Shown here: in pieces, positions 45,756 through 56,315 of the stretch
How positions within the stretch are numbered: the first letter of the stretch is position 1
How the letters are laid out: the number at the start of each line of letters is the position of its first letter
Notes under the pieces: model-generated
Seen by the model: only the letters and a program-made list of their open reading frames with translations
What the model was told of the DNA's origin: nothing
Databases searched by the model: none
Translations under genes and position numbers: made by a program
From: Lewinellaceae bacterium
Lineage (GTDB): Bacteria; Bacteroidota; Bacteroidia; Chitinophagales; Saprospiraceae
Length of the DNA: 64,000 nucleotides
Assembly (NCBI GenBank): GCA_020636375.1
Contig: JACJXZ010000003.1
Coordinates: 1-64,000 of the forward strand
Direction of reading: 5' to 3'

Positions 45756-48700
45756 ATGAAAAGACGACTACTTTGCCCTATTCCGTTTCGGAGTTATGCC
45801 TGGTTTCTCGCCCTGGCTTTCTGCACTTTTTCCCTGTCCGCTAAAGGCGGAACCGATGAACCCGGAATCGCGGGCGATGCATGTGCCGGCGGCCCGCAGG
45901 CCGTCCCCATGTTCGTCAACCCACCTGGAGACACCACGGTTGTCGGCTCCTGTAACATCCCTGCCCAGAGTTCCATCCAGGTGACGGATCCCGAAGACGG
46001 CCAATGGATGGTATTCCCCGTCGACAGTACCGATACGGGGGGAATCGGCGGTACGGTTGAGCTATGCGCCCTGGACACCATCTACCGCATCTGGACGGCG
46101 ACCGATTCGGAAATGAACACCATCCGCCACGTGCAGGCGATCATCGTGCAACCCATGCCGGTCCCAAACACCTCTTTCATGGGGAGCCTGGACACCATTG
46201 TAGATTGCAAGTTCGCCATAGGCGCCTATAATGCCTGGAGGACGCAGTTGCAACTGAGGATCGGCACCAATATTAATGAATGCGCGGACGTGAACTTTAA
46301 TGTTTTTCCGCCTTCCAGCGCCCTGGAGTCCTGCGGGACGCTCGAAGTCGTCATCCCCGTTTTTAACGACTGCAGCGCCATAAATATTGATACCACTTAC
46401 CTCACCGCCCATTTTATCACCATCGACACCACCCCACCTATCCTGCGGGGCGTACCCCCAATGGAAACCATCGGTTGCGACACGCTGGACCAGTACCTGA
46501 TGAACAACCCCCCGTCTGTCGTTTCGGCCCTGGACTGTGAACCCAACCTGGTGCCGGCCTACCGGCAGGACACGTTTAACATCACCTGCAGCGACGGGAG
46601 GGAATTTGACCTCCACCGCACCTGGTCCGTTTGGGATTCCTGCGGCAATTTCTCGGATTCCACCCAGATCATCCTGGTCAGGGACGATGTGGCGCCTGCT
46701 TTCACTGCCCCTCCGGACATCACCATCTCCTGCGAGCAGGATTATACCGACCTGGGCCTGACGGGCATGATCGCCGATACGCTGGACAACTGCGGCGGCC
46801 CTATCCTCACCGGATATATCGACCAGGTCATCGACGACGGGGACGGCTGCCCGCACAGCTTCCGGGTTGAGCGCAACTGGCGTGCCCGCGACGCCTGCAA
46901 TAATACCACCCAGAAGAGGCAGGTCATTACGGTCCGGGACGCCACGCCTCCGACTTTCACCGTTCCGGCGGATACCACGGTAGATTGCGGGCGCGAGAAC
47001 GACCTCATGGTCACCGGCCGGCCGATTATGCTGCTGGACAATTGCGACGACACCCTCGCAGCGGTGATCGCTTCGGAAACCTTCATCCCCGGCCTGTGCG
47101 AGAACGAGTATGTCATCGAGCGGGCCTGGCGGGTGGAAGACGATTGCGGCAACGAGGCCGTGCTCACCCAGCGCATCACCGTTATTGATACGATCGCGCC
47201 CGAAATCTCGGCAGGCGCTGCCGACCTGGTGATCACCTGTATGGAGGGCATTGACCTCCAGCAGGAATTTGACGACTGGATCAGCTCACGCGGCGGGGCC
47301 CTGGCTTCCGACCTGTGTACCGTTGAAGACAGCCTGAAGTGGCAGGCTTACCGGGCCGGGACACCTACCCTGGCGACCATGCCCGAGATCATCTGCCCGG
47401 CGCCGGGCGATACGATCGTGATGCAAGCCGTGGATTTCATCGTCCGGGATGCCTGCGGCCACGCCGATACGACAACGGCATCCTTTATCGTTATCGACAA
47501 TACCCCGCCGGTTATCAGCCAATGCCCGCAGGATGTAGTGGTCTCTACCGACCCCTTTGTTTGCCAGGCCAGCTATGTGCTGCAACTGCCTTCCGTGGAA
47601 GAAGAATGCGCGGCTGCGCTTCGAAGAGACAGCATCATCGCCGGCGCCATCCTCTCATCCAACGCTCTGCCCGGGCAGGAAGGCATCACCCCGGTCAACC
47701 CCATTGAGCTTAACTTTGCGGTAACCAGCCCCTTGCCCATCAATGCCTCGGCCGATGCCGCTCTGTTGGTCCGGATCGAGAATGGCGACACCGAGGGGCC
47801 CACCGAGTACTTCCGGGTCATCGGAGAAGACGGGCTGGTCATCGGGCGGACCGGGCGCGCCCCGGCGCAGTTTGCGTTATCCGATACTACGCTTGCCATC
47901 CCTTCAGATAAGATCAATACCTGGGCGTTGGACGGGATAGTGACGATCCGCCTGGAGCCGAACATTCCGGCGACCCTGTCCGGCAGTTATGCCATCAATG
48001 ATATCGGCCCCGGCGGCAGCAGCCTGGAGAGTTCGCTTTCTTTCCTCTCGCGGGATTTTGCCCGGCTGGATTACCAGTACCGGATCAATGACGGAGCGGC
48101 GGTCACTGCCCCGTCATTTGAAGAAATAAACGTGATTCTGCCGTTAGGCGAGAACACCATCACTTATTACATCAGGGACTGTGCCGATAACGTAGACAGC
48201 TGTACCTATAAAGTAAGAGTAGAGGACCAGGAACCCCCCGTTCTGGCTTGTCCGCCCGACGTGACGGTCAACCTGGCGCCGGGAGAATGTTCGTCGATGA
48301 TCACCCTGCCCTTCCCGGCCGGGGTGACCGATAACTGCGGTGTAGCCGGTACGGCCGAACAAACCACGCCGGCAGATACGGCCATGGCCTGGTTGACTTT
48401 CACTTACGACCCCAACCTGAATGACTACCTGGCGGATACCGTAGCGTTTGAATTCCAGAACGTCGCCGCCAACGCTGTGGGCAGCGCCACCCTGACGCTT
48501 GACCTTCGGGGCGATTTCAGCAGTACGGGCGCCTTTTTAAACATATTCGGCGACAGTGGCAGCCTGATCGGTTCGACCAACGTGGGCGTTGCCGCCTGCG
48601 ATGCCCCAGGGCAGGTTTCCTTCACTATCCCTGCCGATACTTTTAACGTATGGGCGGCCGACGGCATGCTTCACTTTTTGGTACAACCCAACCCGGTGGC

Positions 48701-51700
48701 GGTGCCTCCGGGCGTGCCGGGCGACGGCGTCAATCCATGTGACCCCGCCGTTGTCAATGCCGACGGCGAAGTAGACAGCCTCAGTTATATTTTCGCGACG
48801 CTCTCCTACGGCGAAATCTCGCCGTTCTACTTTGCCGAGGGCGCCACAGATATTGCTTATACCCAGGTGGCCGCTCCGGCTATCACCCCTACCCATGAAT
48901 TCAACGTCGGAGAGACGGCGGTCTCTTACGTCATATCCGACAACCAGGGGAACCCGGACACCTGCACCTTCCGTGTTTTTGTGGTAGACAATGAGCCGCC
49001 GGTGGCCCTTTGCCAGGCCACTATTGTAGAGATCAACCCATCGGGGCTGGAAGTAGACACCGTGAGCGTGCAGGAATTCAATGCCGGCAGCAATGACAAC
49101 TGCATGATCGATACGATGTACCTGACGCCCAATACGTTCACTTGCGAACAAGCGGGGACGACGGTTATGGCGACCCTCACGGTCATCGACCTCGGAGGCA
49201 ACACCTCGACCTGTACCCGCCCGATCCGGATCGAGTCGGAAGGGCCCAGCCCGACTTACAGCCCGGGCATCTGCGGGGGGGACACCCTGTATCTCTTTGC
49301 CAATCCTCCGGCAGCCCAGGGAGGGGTGGTATACACCTACCGCTGGTATAACCCGGACGGCAACCTGATCTCCACCCAGCAGAACCCGGTCATTCCCAAC
49401 GTCGATGGCAGCGATGCCGGGGCATACGTTCTGGAAATAAGAGGGCTGACCGGATGCGTAGCCGAGGAAGTAGTCAACGTTACCATCACCAATCAGCCGC
49501 TGACTCCGGCTATAGTTACCGACCTGAACGTATGTAACGACGAGGATATCATCCTTTCCTCTTCCATCACCCTGAACAATGCCATGTATCACTGGTACCA
49601 GGGCCTGCCCGGAAATGGCGGGGCGCCGGTGGCCAGCACCAGTACCCCTCAGTATATCGTAGACGAACCCCATACCCCCGGCACCCAGCGGTACTATCTG
49701 GTCATCGAGGCCAACGGCTGCTTGTCCGAACCATCTGCTGCGGTTGCCATTTCGGTGGTCAACCGGCCGGTAGCGGCGGCAAGCGACGATGAGGTAACGA
49801 TCTGCGAGGGAGAACCCATCGTTTTGGGCACGTTCGTCACCGGCGTCACCTACCAGTGGACGGGGCCGGCGGGTTTCTCGTCGACCAGCCAGTTGCCGAC
49901 GGTGATCGATCAGGCTACGCCCGCCAATGCCGGCGTATACCAGTTGGTCGTGACCAAGAACGGCTGCAGTTCGGAACCCGATTTCACCGTGGTGAACGTG
50001 CTGCCCAAACCGGCCCGGCCGGCGCTGACCGTAGAGTCGGGGCCGGTGTGCTCGGGAGAAGACGTACTGCTGAAAGCCCTCCCTGCCGGGGCCAGCACCT
50101 ACCACTGGATCAGCCCCACGCTGGAGGAATTCATCACCAACAACAACATCTTTGTCATCCCGGACGCTACTGCGCTGGATGCCGGCACCTGGCAGGTGTT
50201 CACCCGGCGGTTCGGTTGCCAGTCGGATGACTCCAACCCGGCGACAGTTATCGTCAACCCGGTGCCGGATGCCCAGGCCAGCGCCAGCCCGCCTACCGTT
50301 TGCGAACGGTCGCGCCTGGAACTGTTCGCCACGCCTTCCATTCCCGGCGCCAACTATCAGTGGACCGGGCCGAACAACTACACGTCGGTCGCCCAGAATC
50401 CGGTGATCAACAATATCTCCATGCAAGCGCAGGGAACCTACCGGCTTCGGATAACCACACCCGCGGGTTGCGCCGACACGACCTCCTTGCTGGTCGGGGT
50501 GCTGCCCAGCGTGCGGATCGACGCGCTGAGCAACGATGCGCCTGCCTGCCTGAACGGGCCGATGGACATCATGCTGAAAGCCAGTGTCTTCCCTCCGGAT
50601 GACGGTACCTACGCTTACGAATGGTCCGGGCCGGGCCTGTTTTCCTCTACGGACAGCTGTGCCGTCATTCCCAACGCAACGGCGGCCAACAACGGCAATT
50701 ATTCGTTGATAGTGACCAACGAGGAGGGCTGCCGGTCCATGCCTGCGACAACGGTGGTCAATACGCGGAATGCCCCGCAGGCCCCGGCCACGCCGGCGCT
50801 GGACGCCTCGACTCAGCCTCCGTTCTGCTCGGGCGAAGCGATTACCATACAGACCAATGGTTACACCGGAAATACTGTCAGCTTCAACTGGCTTACTCCC
50901 CGGGGCAATATGCCGATGTCGTCAGAAACACTGACTCTCGGTGATATCGCTCCGGACGACAGCGGGCAATATCAGGTTTACGTTACGGTAGACGGATGCG
51001 ACTCCGACACTTCCGGCATCCTCACCCTTTCGGTCAACCCCATCCCGGTGGCTGCCGCAGGCAGCAACTCGCCGGTATGCGCCGGCGAGCCGTTGCAGCT
51101 GGTTGGCAGCCCGTCGGGCGCTTCCTACCAGTGGCTGGGCCCCATTACTTCCTCCCTGCAGAACCCGCTGATCAATTCTGCGGATCCCATGCTGCACAGC
51201 GGCACGTACTCGCTGGTCGTCACCAGGAACGGGTGCAGTTCCGCCCCGGCGGCAGTCAATGTGGTGGTCAACGAAGTGCCGGCCAGGCCCATGGCAACCA
51301 ACAGCGGCCCGGTATGCATCGACCTCCCCGGTTCGGCGCTGGCGCTTTCGGTATCTCAGGGCTCGGCGACTCCCGGGGCCGTTTACACCTGGTATTACAA
51401 CGGGAACCCCATCGGCAATACGCAAAGCCTCAACTTCCAGGTATCCAATTTCACGCCTTACGGCAGTGGCACCCACTCCTTCACGGTTGAGGCGTCGGCG
51501 GATAATTGCATTTCCGACCCCTCTCCTCCGACGACGGCTGAGCTGGACATCGTTCCGAACGAACAGGCCAACGCCGGGCAGGATGCTTCCTTCTGTATCG
51601 GGGATGCCATCCGGCTGAATGCGCAGGCCCCATCTGCCAGCACAGGCGAGTGGCGGCCCATCCTGGGAAGCCCGCCGGGCATAAACATCGGAGTGCCCGG

Positions 51701-52889
51701 AGACCCGCGGACCCCCGTCGGCGGGCTGGACGGAGGCAACAGCTACACCTTTATCTGGTCCCTATCCAGCGGCGCCTGCCGGAATTTCAGCCGCGACACC
51801 GTCCGGGTGTCGGTCGGGCAACCGGAAGAAGCCCTGGTTGGCGAAGACCGCCTGATCTGTGCCGGCGATGCGCTGGTGCTGGAAGCTACCACCCCGCCCA
51901 GCGGGCAGGGCCGGTGGATACAATCGCAAATCCAGAGCGATTTCAACGTATTCATCAACGACAGCTCCGACCCCAACACAACGGTCAGCGGGCCGGGGGT
52001 GCGGCCAGGCAACACCTACGCCTTTACCTGGGTGGTGGACAGCGAATGCGGCAGCGACAGCGCCGATGTGTTCATTACCATTTCCGACAACCGGCCCAAT
52101 GCCGGCCCCGACCAGATCGCCTGTAATGACTTCGGCGACGCCGTATTGCAGGCCGCTGAACCGGCGGAAGGCAGCACCGGCCGGTGGTCGTCGCCCGACC
52201 CGTCCCTTTTGTTCGCCAACCGGCGTGACCGGACGACTACCGTTTCCAACCTCGCCATCGGAGAGAATCTGGTGATCTGGACGCTGGACGACGGTTTCTG
52301 CGGTGCGTCCTCCCGGGACACCTCCATCATCAATTACCAGGAGAATCCCATTGCCGCGAACGACCAGTTATCTGTGGAGTTCGCTGTAGAAACGGCGCTG
52401 AACGTGCTGGACAACGACGATATCCCGCCGAATTCCTTCATCACGATCATCGATGGGCCGGCGCGGGGCGGCGCCAGGATAGTGGGAGACAGCATGATCG
52501 CTTACCTGCCCGATCCGGATTTCATAGGGCGGGACCAGCTCGTCTATGAGGTATGCAGCGAGGGCTGCGAGTGCAGCCGGGCTACGGTTGAATTTTTTGT
52601 GGGAGAGGATGTCAGATGCGAAGCTCCGACGGTCATCACGCCCAACGGCGATGGGGTCAACGACACCTTTATCGTGCCCTGCCTGCTCGATTCAGGGAGC
52701 TTCCCAAGGAGCCAGGTCAAAATTTTCAACCGCTGGGGGGATGAGGTATTCCATTCGAAGGTACCCTACGACAACAACTGGGATGGCACTTACAATGGGG
52801 AGGACTTGCCGGACGACACCTATTTTTACATCGTTGAATTTGGCGACAGCCGGCCTCCCCTCAACGGCTATCTCATGATACAGCGATAA
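45756..52889 (+). CDS. Giant T9SS type B surface protein (gliding-motility-associated C-terminal domain)
   Basis: A 2377-residue secreted protein. The signal peptide is about residues 1-30 (FRSYAWFLALAFCTFSLSAK). Residues 45-1150 hold at least seven HYR-like repeats, each opening with a phrase such as DDVAPAFTAPPDITISC, DATPPTFTVPADTTVDC or DQEPPVLACPPDVTVN. Residues 1150-2150 hold about ten Ig-like units with PVCSGEDVLLKA, SYQWLGP or YQWTGP phrases. A cadherin-like block (DQLSVEFAVETALNVLDNDD) precedes the C-terminal domain: TVITPNGDGVNDTFIVPC, VKIFNRWGDEVFHS, NWDGTYNGEDLPDDTYFYIV. That is the type B T9SS signal, which needs a PorP/SprF-type partner, and one is encoded next. It probably acts as an adhesin, like SprB. 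Confidence 0.93.
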   Translation: MKRRLLCPIPFRSYAWFLALAFCTFSLSAKGGTDEPGIAGDACAGGPQAVPMFVNPPGDTTVVGSCNIPAQSSIQVTDPEDGQWMVFPVDSTDTGGIGGTVELCALDTIYRIWTATDSEMNTIRHVQAIIVQPMPVPNTSFMGSLDTIVDCKFAIGAYNAWRTQLQLRIGTNINECADVNFNVFPPSSALESCGTLEVVIPVFNDCSAINIDTTYLTAHFITIDTTPPILRGVPPMETIGCDTLDQYLMNNPPSVVSALDCEPNLVPAYRQDTFNITCSDGREFDLHRTWSVWDSCGNFSDSTQIILVRDDVAPAFTAPPDITISCEQDYTDLGLTGMIADTLDNCGGPILTGYIDQVIDDGDGCPHSFRVERNWRARDACNNTTQKRQVITVRDATPPTFTVPADTTVDCGRENDLMVTGRPIMLLDNCDDTLAAVIASETFIPGLCENEYVIERAWRVEDDCGNEAVLTQRITVIDTIAPEISAGAADLVITCMEGIDLQQEFDDWISSRGGALASDLCTVEDSLKWQAYRAGTPTLATMPEIICPAPGDTIVMQAVDFIVRDACGHADTTTASFIVIDNTPPVISQCPQDVVVSTDPFVCQASYVLQLPSVEEECAAALRRDSIIAGAILSSNALPGQEGITPVNPIELNFAVTSPLPINASADAALLVRIENGDTEGPTEYFRVIGEDGLVIGRTGRAPAQFALSDTTLAIPSDKINTWALDGIVTIRLEPNIPATLSGSYAINDIGPGGSSLESSLSFLSRDFARLDYQYRINDGAAVTAPSFEEINVILPLGENTITYYIRDCADNVDSCTYKVRVEDQEPPVLACPPDVTVNLAPGECSSMITLPFPAGVTDNCGVAGTAEQTTPADTAMAWLTFTYDPNLNDYLADTVAFEFQNVAANAVGSATLTLDLRGDFSSTGAFLNIFGDSGSLIGSTNVGVAACDAPGQVSFTIPADTFNVWAADGMLHFLVQPNPVAVPPGVPGDGVNPCDPAVVNADGEVDSLSYIFATLSYGEISPFYFAEGATDIAYTQVAAPAITPTHEFNVGETAVSYVISDNQGNPDTCTFRVFVVDNEPPVALCQATIVEINPSGLEVDTVSVQEFNAGSNDNCMIDTMYLTPNTFTCEQAGTTVMATLTVIDLGGNTSTCTRPIRIESEGPSPTYSPGICGGDTLYLFANPPAAQGGVVYTYRWYNPDGNLISTQQNPVIPNVDGSDAGAYVLEIRGLTGCVAEEVVNVTITNQPLTPAIVTDLNVCNDEDIILSSSITLNNAMYHWYQGLPGNGGAPVASTSTPQYIVDEPHTPGTQRYYLVIEANGCLSEPSAAVAISVVNRPVAAASDDEVTICEGEPIVLGTFVTGVTYQWTGPAGFSSTSQLPTVIDQATPANAGVYQLVVTKNGCSSEPDFTVVNVLPKPARPALTVESGPVCSGEDVLLKALPAGASTYHWISPTLEEFITNNNIFVIPDATALDAGTWQVFTRRFGCQSDDSNPATVIVNPVPDAQASASPPTVCERSRLELFATPSIPGANYQWTGPNNYTSVAQNPVINNISMQAQGTYRLRITTPAGCADTTSLLVGVLPSVRIDALSNDAPACLNGPMDIMLKASVFPPDDGTYAYEWSGPGLFSSTDSCAVIPNATAANNGNYSLIVTNEEGCRSMPATTVVNTRNAPQAPATPALDASTQPPFCSGEAITIQTNGYTGNTVSFNWLTPRGNMPMSSETLTLGDIAPDDSGQYQVYVTVDGCDSDTSGILTLSVNPIPVAAAGSNSPVCAGEPLQLVGSPSGASYQWLGPITSSLQNPLINSADPMLHSGTYSLVVTRNGCSSAPAAVNVVVNEVPARPMATNSGPVCIDLPGSALALSVSQGSATPGAVYTWYYNGNPIGNTQSLNFQVSNFTPYGSGTHSFTVEASADNCISDPSPPTTAELDIVPNEQANAGQDASFCIGDAIRLNAQAPSASTGEWRPILGSPPGINIGVPGDPRTPVGGLDGGNSYTFIWSLSSGACRNFSRDTVRVSVGQPEEALVGEDRLICAGDALVLEATTPPSGQGRWIQSQIQSDFNVFINDSSDPNTTVSGPGVRPGNTYAFTWVVDSECGSDSADVFITISDNRPNAGPDQIACNDFGDAVLQAAEPAEGSTGRWSSPDPSLLFANRRDRTTTVSNLAIGENLVIWTLDDGFCGASSRDTSIINYQENPIAANDQLSVEFAVETALNVLDNDDIPPNSFITIIDGPARGGARIVGDSMIAYLPDPDFIGRDQLVYEVCSEGCECSRATVEFFVGEDVRCEAPTVITPNGDGVNDTFIVPCLLDSGSFPRSQVKIFNRWGDEVFHSKVPYDNNWDGTYNGEDLPDDTYFYIVEFGDSRPPLNGYLMIQR

Positions 52890-52900
52890 AAACCAATTCT

Positions 52901-52922
52901 GCCGTGGCTCCAGGGCCACGGC
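52901..52922 (+). promoter_or_regulatory. Hairpin between the giant cargo gene and porP
   Basis: GCCGTGGC (52901-52908), loop TCCAGG, GCCACGGC (52915-52922): a perfect GC-rich stem without a T tract, 12 bases after the stop. It could adjust the level of the downstream genes relative to the 7-kb cargo gene. Confidence 0.5.
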
Positions 52923-52948
52923 ATCATTCCCAAAATGGAAAATAAGCC

Positions 52949-53923
52949 ATGAAGCGCACTTTTACTATCATATACCTTTTTACTTCCTGCATGCTTGCCT
53001 TTGGGCAGCAGGAGGACCAGTTCACCCAGTTTATGCATTACAAACTGGGGTTCAACCCGGCCTACGCCGGCAGTACGGGAGGCACTCGTTTTACGGCAAT
53101 GGCCCGGCAGCAGTGGATCGGCCTGGATGGCGCGCCCCAATCCCAGCTGATTACGTTCAATATGGCAGCCCTGGAGAGCAAGAAACTGGGCGTCGGGGGC
53201 AGCATACAACGCCAGTCGATCGGCGTCACCGACCGGTACACCCTGGAGGGCGACTATGCCTATCGCTTTCCTTTAGGCAATGGCTACCTGGGGTTTGGGC
53301 TGGCTGCCTCGGTGCGCATGATCCGGGTGAGGTACTATAAACTGCGCGGCTCCCAGCCAATAGATACCGATTCGGCTATTCCGGAAGGGTATCAGAGCCG
53401 CTATGTGCCAAACTTTGGCGCCGGGGCATATTACAACACGGAAAATTTCTATATCGGCTTCTCAGCGCCCCGCCTGCTGCGCAACAGCATCGACATGGCC
53501 GACGACGAGGGGGTGCTCGCCAGGGAAATATCGCACTTTTACGGCATGACCGGCTTTGTGATTCCCCTGACAGACGACATCAAGATGCAGCCTCACCTCT
53601 TGCTGAAGTATGTTCAGGGCGCGCCTTTCGATGCGGACTTCAACCTCAGTTTTACCTACATGAACAAATTTACGGGAGGCCTCTCTTACCGGATCGGGGG
53701 CGACAAGTCCAACCCAATTGGAGAATCCATATCCGTGCTGGCATCGGCACAGGTCAGCAAGAATATCCTGTTCGGGCTTTCCTATGATTATACCCTGACC
53801 AGCCTCCGGGATTACGACAGCGGCAGCGTGGAATGTTTCGTTCACTATATCATCGGAGGAGAACCGGAAGGGGAAATCTTTGAGAATCCCCGTTTTTTTG
53901 GCGGGCGGAGTAATGTGGATTAG
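52949..53923 (+). CDS. PorP/SprF family type IX secretion membrane protein
   Basis: A 324-residue outer-membrane protein of the PorP/SprF family. Signal peptide: TFTIIYLFTSCMLAFGQQ. Family phrases are QFMHYKLGFNPAYAGSTGG, FTAMARQQWIGLDGAPQSQL and FGLAASVRMIRVRYY. SprF-type proteins are needed for secretion or attachment of type B cargo, so this one most likely serves the giant protein encoded 60 bases upstream. It lacks any second domain. The PD40-OmpA gene follows. Confidence 0.94.
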   Translation: MKRTFTIIYLFTSCMLAFGQQEDQFTQFMHYKLGFNPAYAGSTGGTRFTAMARQQWIGLDGAPQSQLITFNMAALESKKLGVGGSIQRQSIGVTDRYTLEGDYAYRFPLGNGYLGFGLAASVRMIRVRYYKLRGSQPIDTDSAIPEGYQSRYVPNFGAGAYYNTENFYIGFSAPRLLRNSIDMADDEGVLAREISHFYGMTGFVIPLTDDIKMQPHLLLKYVQGAPFDADFNLSFTYMNKFTGGLSYRIGGDKSNPIGESISVLASAQVSKNILFGLSYDYTLTSLRDYDSGSVECFVHYIIGGEPEGEIFENPRFFGGRSNVD

Positions 53924-53952
53924 GATCCGGAGCTGAACCCTTAGCCGGTTTT

Positions 53953-54042
53953 CGATATGTAGACCCCAACCTCGGCGGACGGCGGACGGCCGACGGCGGA
54001 CCGCAAACACTGGGCTAGTGAAAAGTTGGGGCCTACATATCG
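53953..54042. repeat. Inverted repeat enclosing a GGCGGACGG tract
   Basis: CGATATGTAGACCCCAAC (53953-53970) and GTTGGGGCCTACATATCG (54025-54042) match at 17 of 18. Between them 53974-54003 is a GGCGGACGGCGGACGG-type repeat, also found at 57711-57787. It separates porP from the OmpA-family gene. Confidence 0.7.
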
Positions 54043-54218
54043 AACTTGGGTTAGGAACCGGCTTTTCAGGTGGTGCCAGCGCAATAACCAATAACCCGGC
54101 TTTCCGGGCTGATGTTGATAACCAGTTACCCCTCCGGAACATAAACCGGCGGGTTGATGCGTTTACCAGTAGCCGGCCCCTGGCCACCGGGCCTTCTGCA
54201 CGAAAAACATGCTGCTTT

Positions 54219-56231
54219 ATGCGTTACCTGTTCTTGTTAGCTTTACTGTCGCCTTTCCTGCTCAGCGCACAGGTGGACCCCCGGCCCCGCTCGCGGGAAA
54301 GATCGGATCTCAACTCCACTGTTGAACTGCACAACCTGACCACGGTGAATACGCCGGCCCTCGAATTTTCGCCGGTATTTTACAGCAATGGCATTGTTTT
54401 TGTTTCCTCCCGCCGCAAGGAGGGGCCGATCGACCAGCAGATCGGCGAGACCTTCTTCGAACTGTTCTACTCCGAGCTGGACCCCAACGGGCTTCCCATC
54501 AGGCCGGAGTCTTTTTCGCTGAGGATCAATTCGCAGCTGCACGAAGGGCCGGTCTCTTTCAACCGGGATGGAGACCTGATGTATTTTACGCGCAACAACC
54601 TCCAGCAGGGGGTGCAGAAAGCCGACTCCAAGGGCAAGGTAGGCATGAAGATCTATCAGGCATCCCGCGGTCTGTTTGACTGGGAAAACGTACAAGAGCT
54701 GGCCTTCAACAGCAACGAGTTTTCCTGCATGCACCCGGCCTTGTCGCCGGACGGCAACAAGCTGTACTTCGCCTCCAACCGGCCCGGCGGCCAGGGCGGA
54801 TTGGATATATGGGTAGTGTTCAACCAGAACGGGTCGTGGTCGGAACCGGTCAATATGGGTTCGCAGGTCAATACCAGCGGCAACGAGGGCTTTCCCTTCA
54901 TTCACGAAAGCGGCAACCTGTTCTTTGCTTCCGACGGGCACAAAGGTTACGGCGGGCTCGACCTGTTCATGATCGATGTCGGCCGGCCGGAATGGGGAGA
55001 CGTGATCAACCTGGGAGAACCCTTCAACTCCGAAGCGGATGACCTGGGCATCATCCTCAATCCCGACGGCGACATCGGATACTTTTCTTCCGACCGGGCC
55101 GGCGGATATGGCAAGGACGACCTGTATATGTTCGAAGCACCCCTGGGCATACAGGGCGTACAATTCCCGAAAGTGTCCAATATCGTCATTGCTGTTTACG
55201 ACGAGAACAGCGGCCGGCCTCTGCCTGGCGCCTCGATATGGGTTTATGAGAAAACCACCACCGGAACGGTCAAGGGGGTGGATCTTTACGACCTGGAGTT
55301 GTCGCCTTCCGATGGGAAAAATAACAGCAAAATGATCTTCCGGAGGACGCGCAAACAGGAAGAAGAGCTGGGCGAGCCCCGGTTTGTCTCCAATTCCAGC
55401 GGGGAAGCATACACTTTGCTGAATGAAACCGGCAAGTATATCATCCTGGCTTCCAAGGCGGGATACACCAGCCGGGAGGTGGAGTACGTTCCGGAGAACA
55501 ATATATACAACCGCCCGATAGAGGTCGGGCTGTCTCCCAGCAATTGCATGACCCTGAGCGGCCTGGTGGCCAGCAGCCCTTACGACAAGCACATACCGAA
55601 TGCCAAAGTCCGCATGATCAACCAATGTACCGGCGAAGAACTGGAGGCTCAGACCAATATCAACGGCACTTTTGAGTACTGCATTGAAATAGGCTGCGAA
55701 TTCACGGTTATTAGCGAATTGCCCGGCTACCGGAGTGATACGACGCAGGTCTCCACCGTCAACCTCCGGGGCAAGCGCTCTCTGGCCGTCGTGATGAAGA
55801 TGGCGCCGGAGTCTACCTCAATACTGCGCAAGCCCATACAGGAAGGCTCAGTGATCCTGCTTCAGAATATCCACTACGATTTTGGGAAATCGTCGATCCG
55901 CAAAGGAGAAGCTCGGGATTTGGAAGACCTTGCCCGCCTTATGAAGACGTACCCGAGCATGGAGGTGGAGCTCATATCGCATACCGACTGCCGCGGCTCC
56001 GACGAATTCAACCTACGGCTTTCCCTGGACCGGGCGGAGTCGGCCAAGCAATTCCTGATCAGCCGGGGCGTGGACAGGCGGCGGATAAAGGCTTTTGGCT
56101 ACGGCGAAGCCTACCCGGCCAACCATTGCGACTGCTCTGCCGGCGTTAATTGCACGGAAGAGGAATACGAAGCCAACCGCCGGACGGAGGTGCGGATCGC
56201 CCGCATGGATGAGCCTTTGAAAAAAGAGTAA
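54219..56231 (+). CDS. PD40 repeat / OmpA-family envelope protein
   Basis: A 670-residue exported protein. Signal peptide: RYLFLLALLSPFLLSAQ. Residues 40-330 hold PD40-type propeller repeats (YFASNRPGGQGGLDIWVV, LFFASDGHKGYGGLDLFM, GYFSSDRAGGYGKDDLYMFE). A carboxypeptidase-regulatory-like domain follows at about 335-540. The C-terminus is an OmpA-type peptidoglycan-binding domain (IHYDFGKSSIRKGEARDL, LISHTDCRGSDEFNLRLSLD, RRIKAFGYGEAYP). The layout resembles PorE, which ties the T9SS to the cell wall, though PorE also has a TPR domain that I do not see. It is third in the cargo/porP/ompA module. Confidence 0.92.
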   Translation: MRYLFLLALLSPFLLSAQVDPRPRSRERSDLNSTVELHNLTTVNTPALEFSPVFYSNGIVFVSSRRKEGPIDQQIGETFFELFYSELDPNGLPIRPESFSLRINSQLHEGPVSFNRDGDLMYFTRNNLQQGVQKADSKGKVGMKIYQASRGLFDWENVQELAFNSNEFSCMHPALSPDGNKLYFASNRPGGQGGLDIWVVFNQNGSWSEPVNMGSQVNTSGNEGFPFIHESGNLFFASDGHKGYGGLDLFMIDVGRPEWGDVINLGEPFNSEADDLGIILNPDGDIGYFSSDRAGGYGKDDLYMFEAPLGIQGVQFPKVSNIVIAVYDENSGRPLPGASIWVYEKTTTGTVKGVDLYDLELSPSDGKNNSKMIFRRTRKQEEELGEPRFVSNSSGEAYTLLNETGKYIILASKAGYTSREVEYVPENNIYNRPIEVGLSPSNCMTLSGLVASSPYDKHIPNAKVRMINQCTGEELEAQTNINGTFEYCIEIGCEFTVISELPGYRSDTTQVSTVNLRGKRSLAVVMKMAPESTSILRKPIQEGSVILLQNIHYDFGKSSIRKGEARDLEDLARLMKTYPSMEVELISHTDCRGSDEFNLRLSLDRAESAKQFLISRGVDRRRIKAFGYGEAYPANHCDCSAGVNCTEEEYEANRRTEVRIARMDEPLKKE

Positions 56232-56315
56232 AAAAGTGGTTATGCCTGCACATTATCCCTGGTTTGCGTGTTTTCCAGGTAGAAAACCGATTTTTTTACC
56301 AAAAAACTAGTTGTT

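Noticed and set aside
48537..50426. 629-codon ORF on the minus strand inside the giant T9SS cargo gene
   Set aside because: Antisense shadow of a repetitive coding region; the plus-strand frame carries clear HYR and Ig-like repeats over the whole interval.
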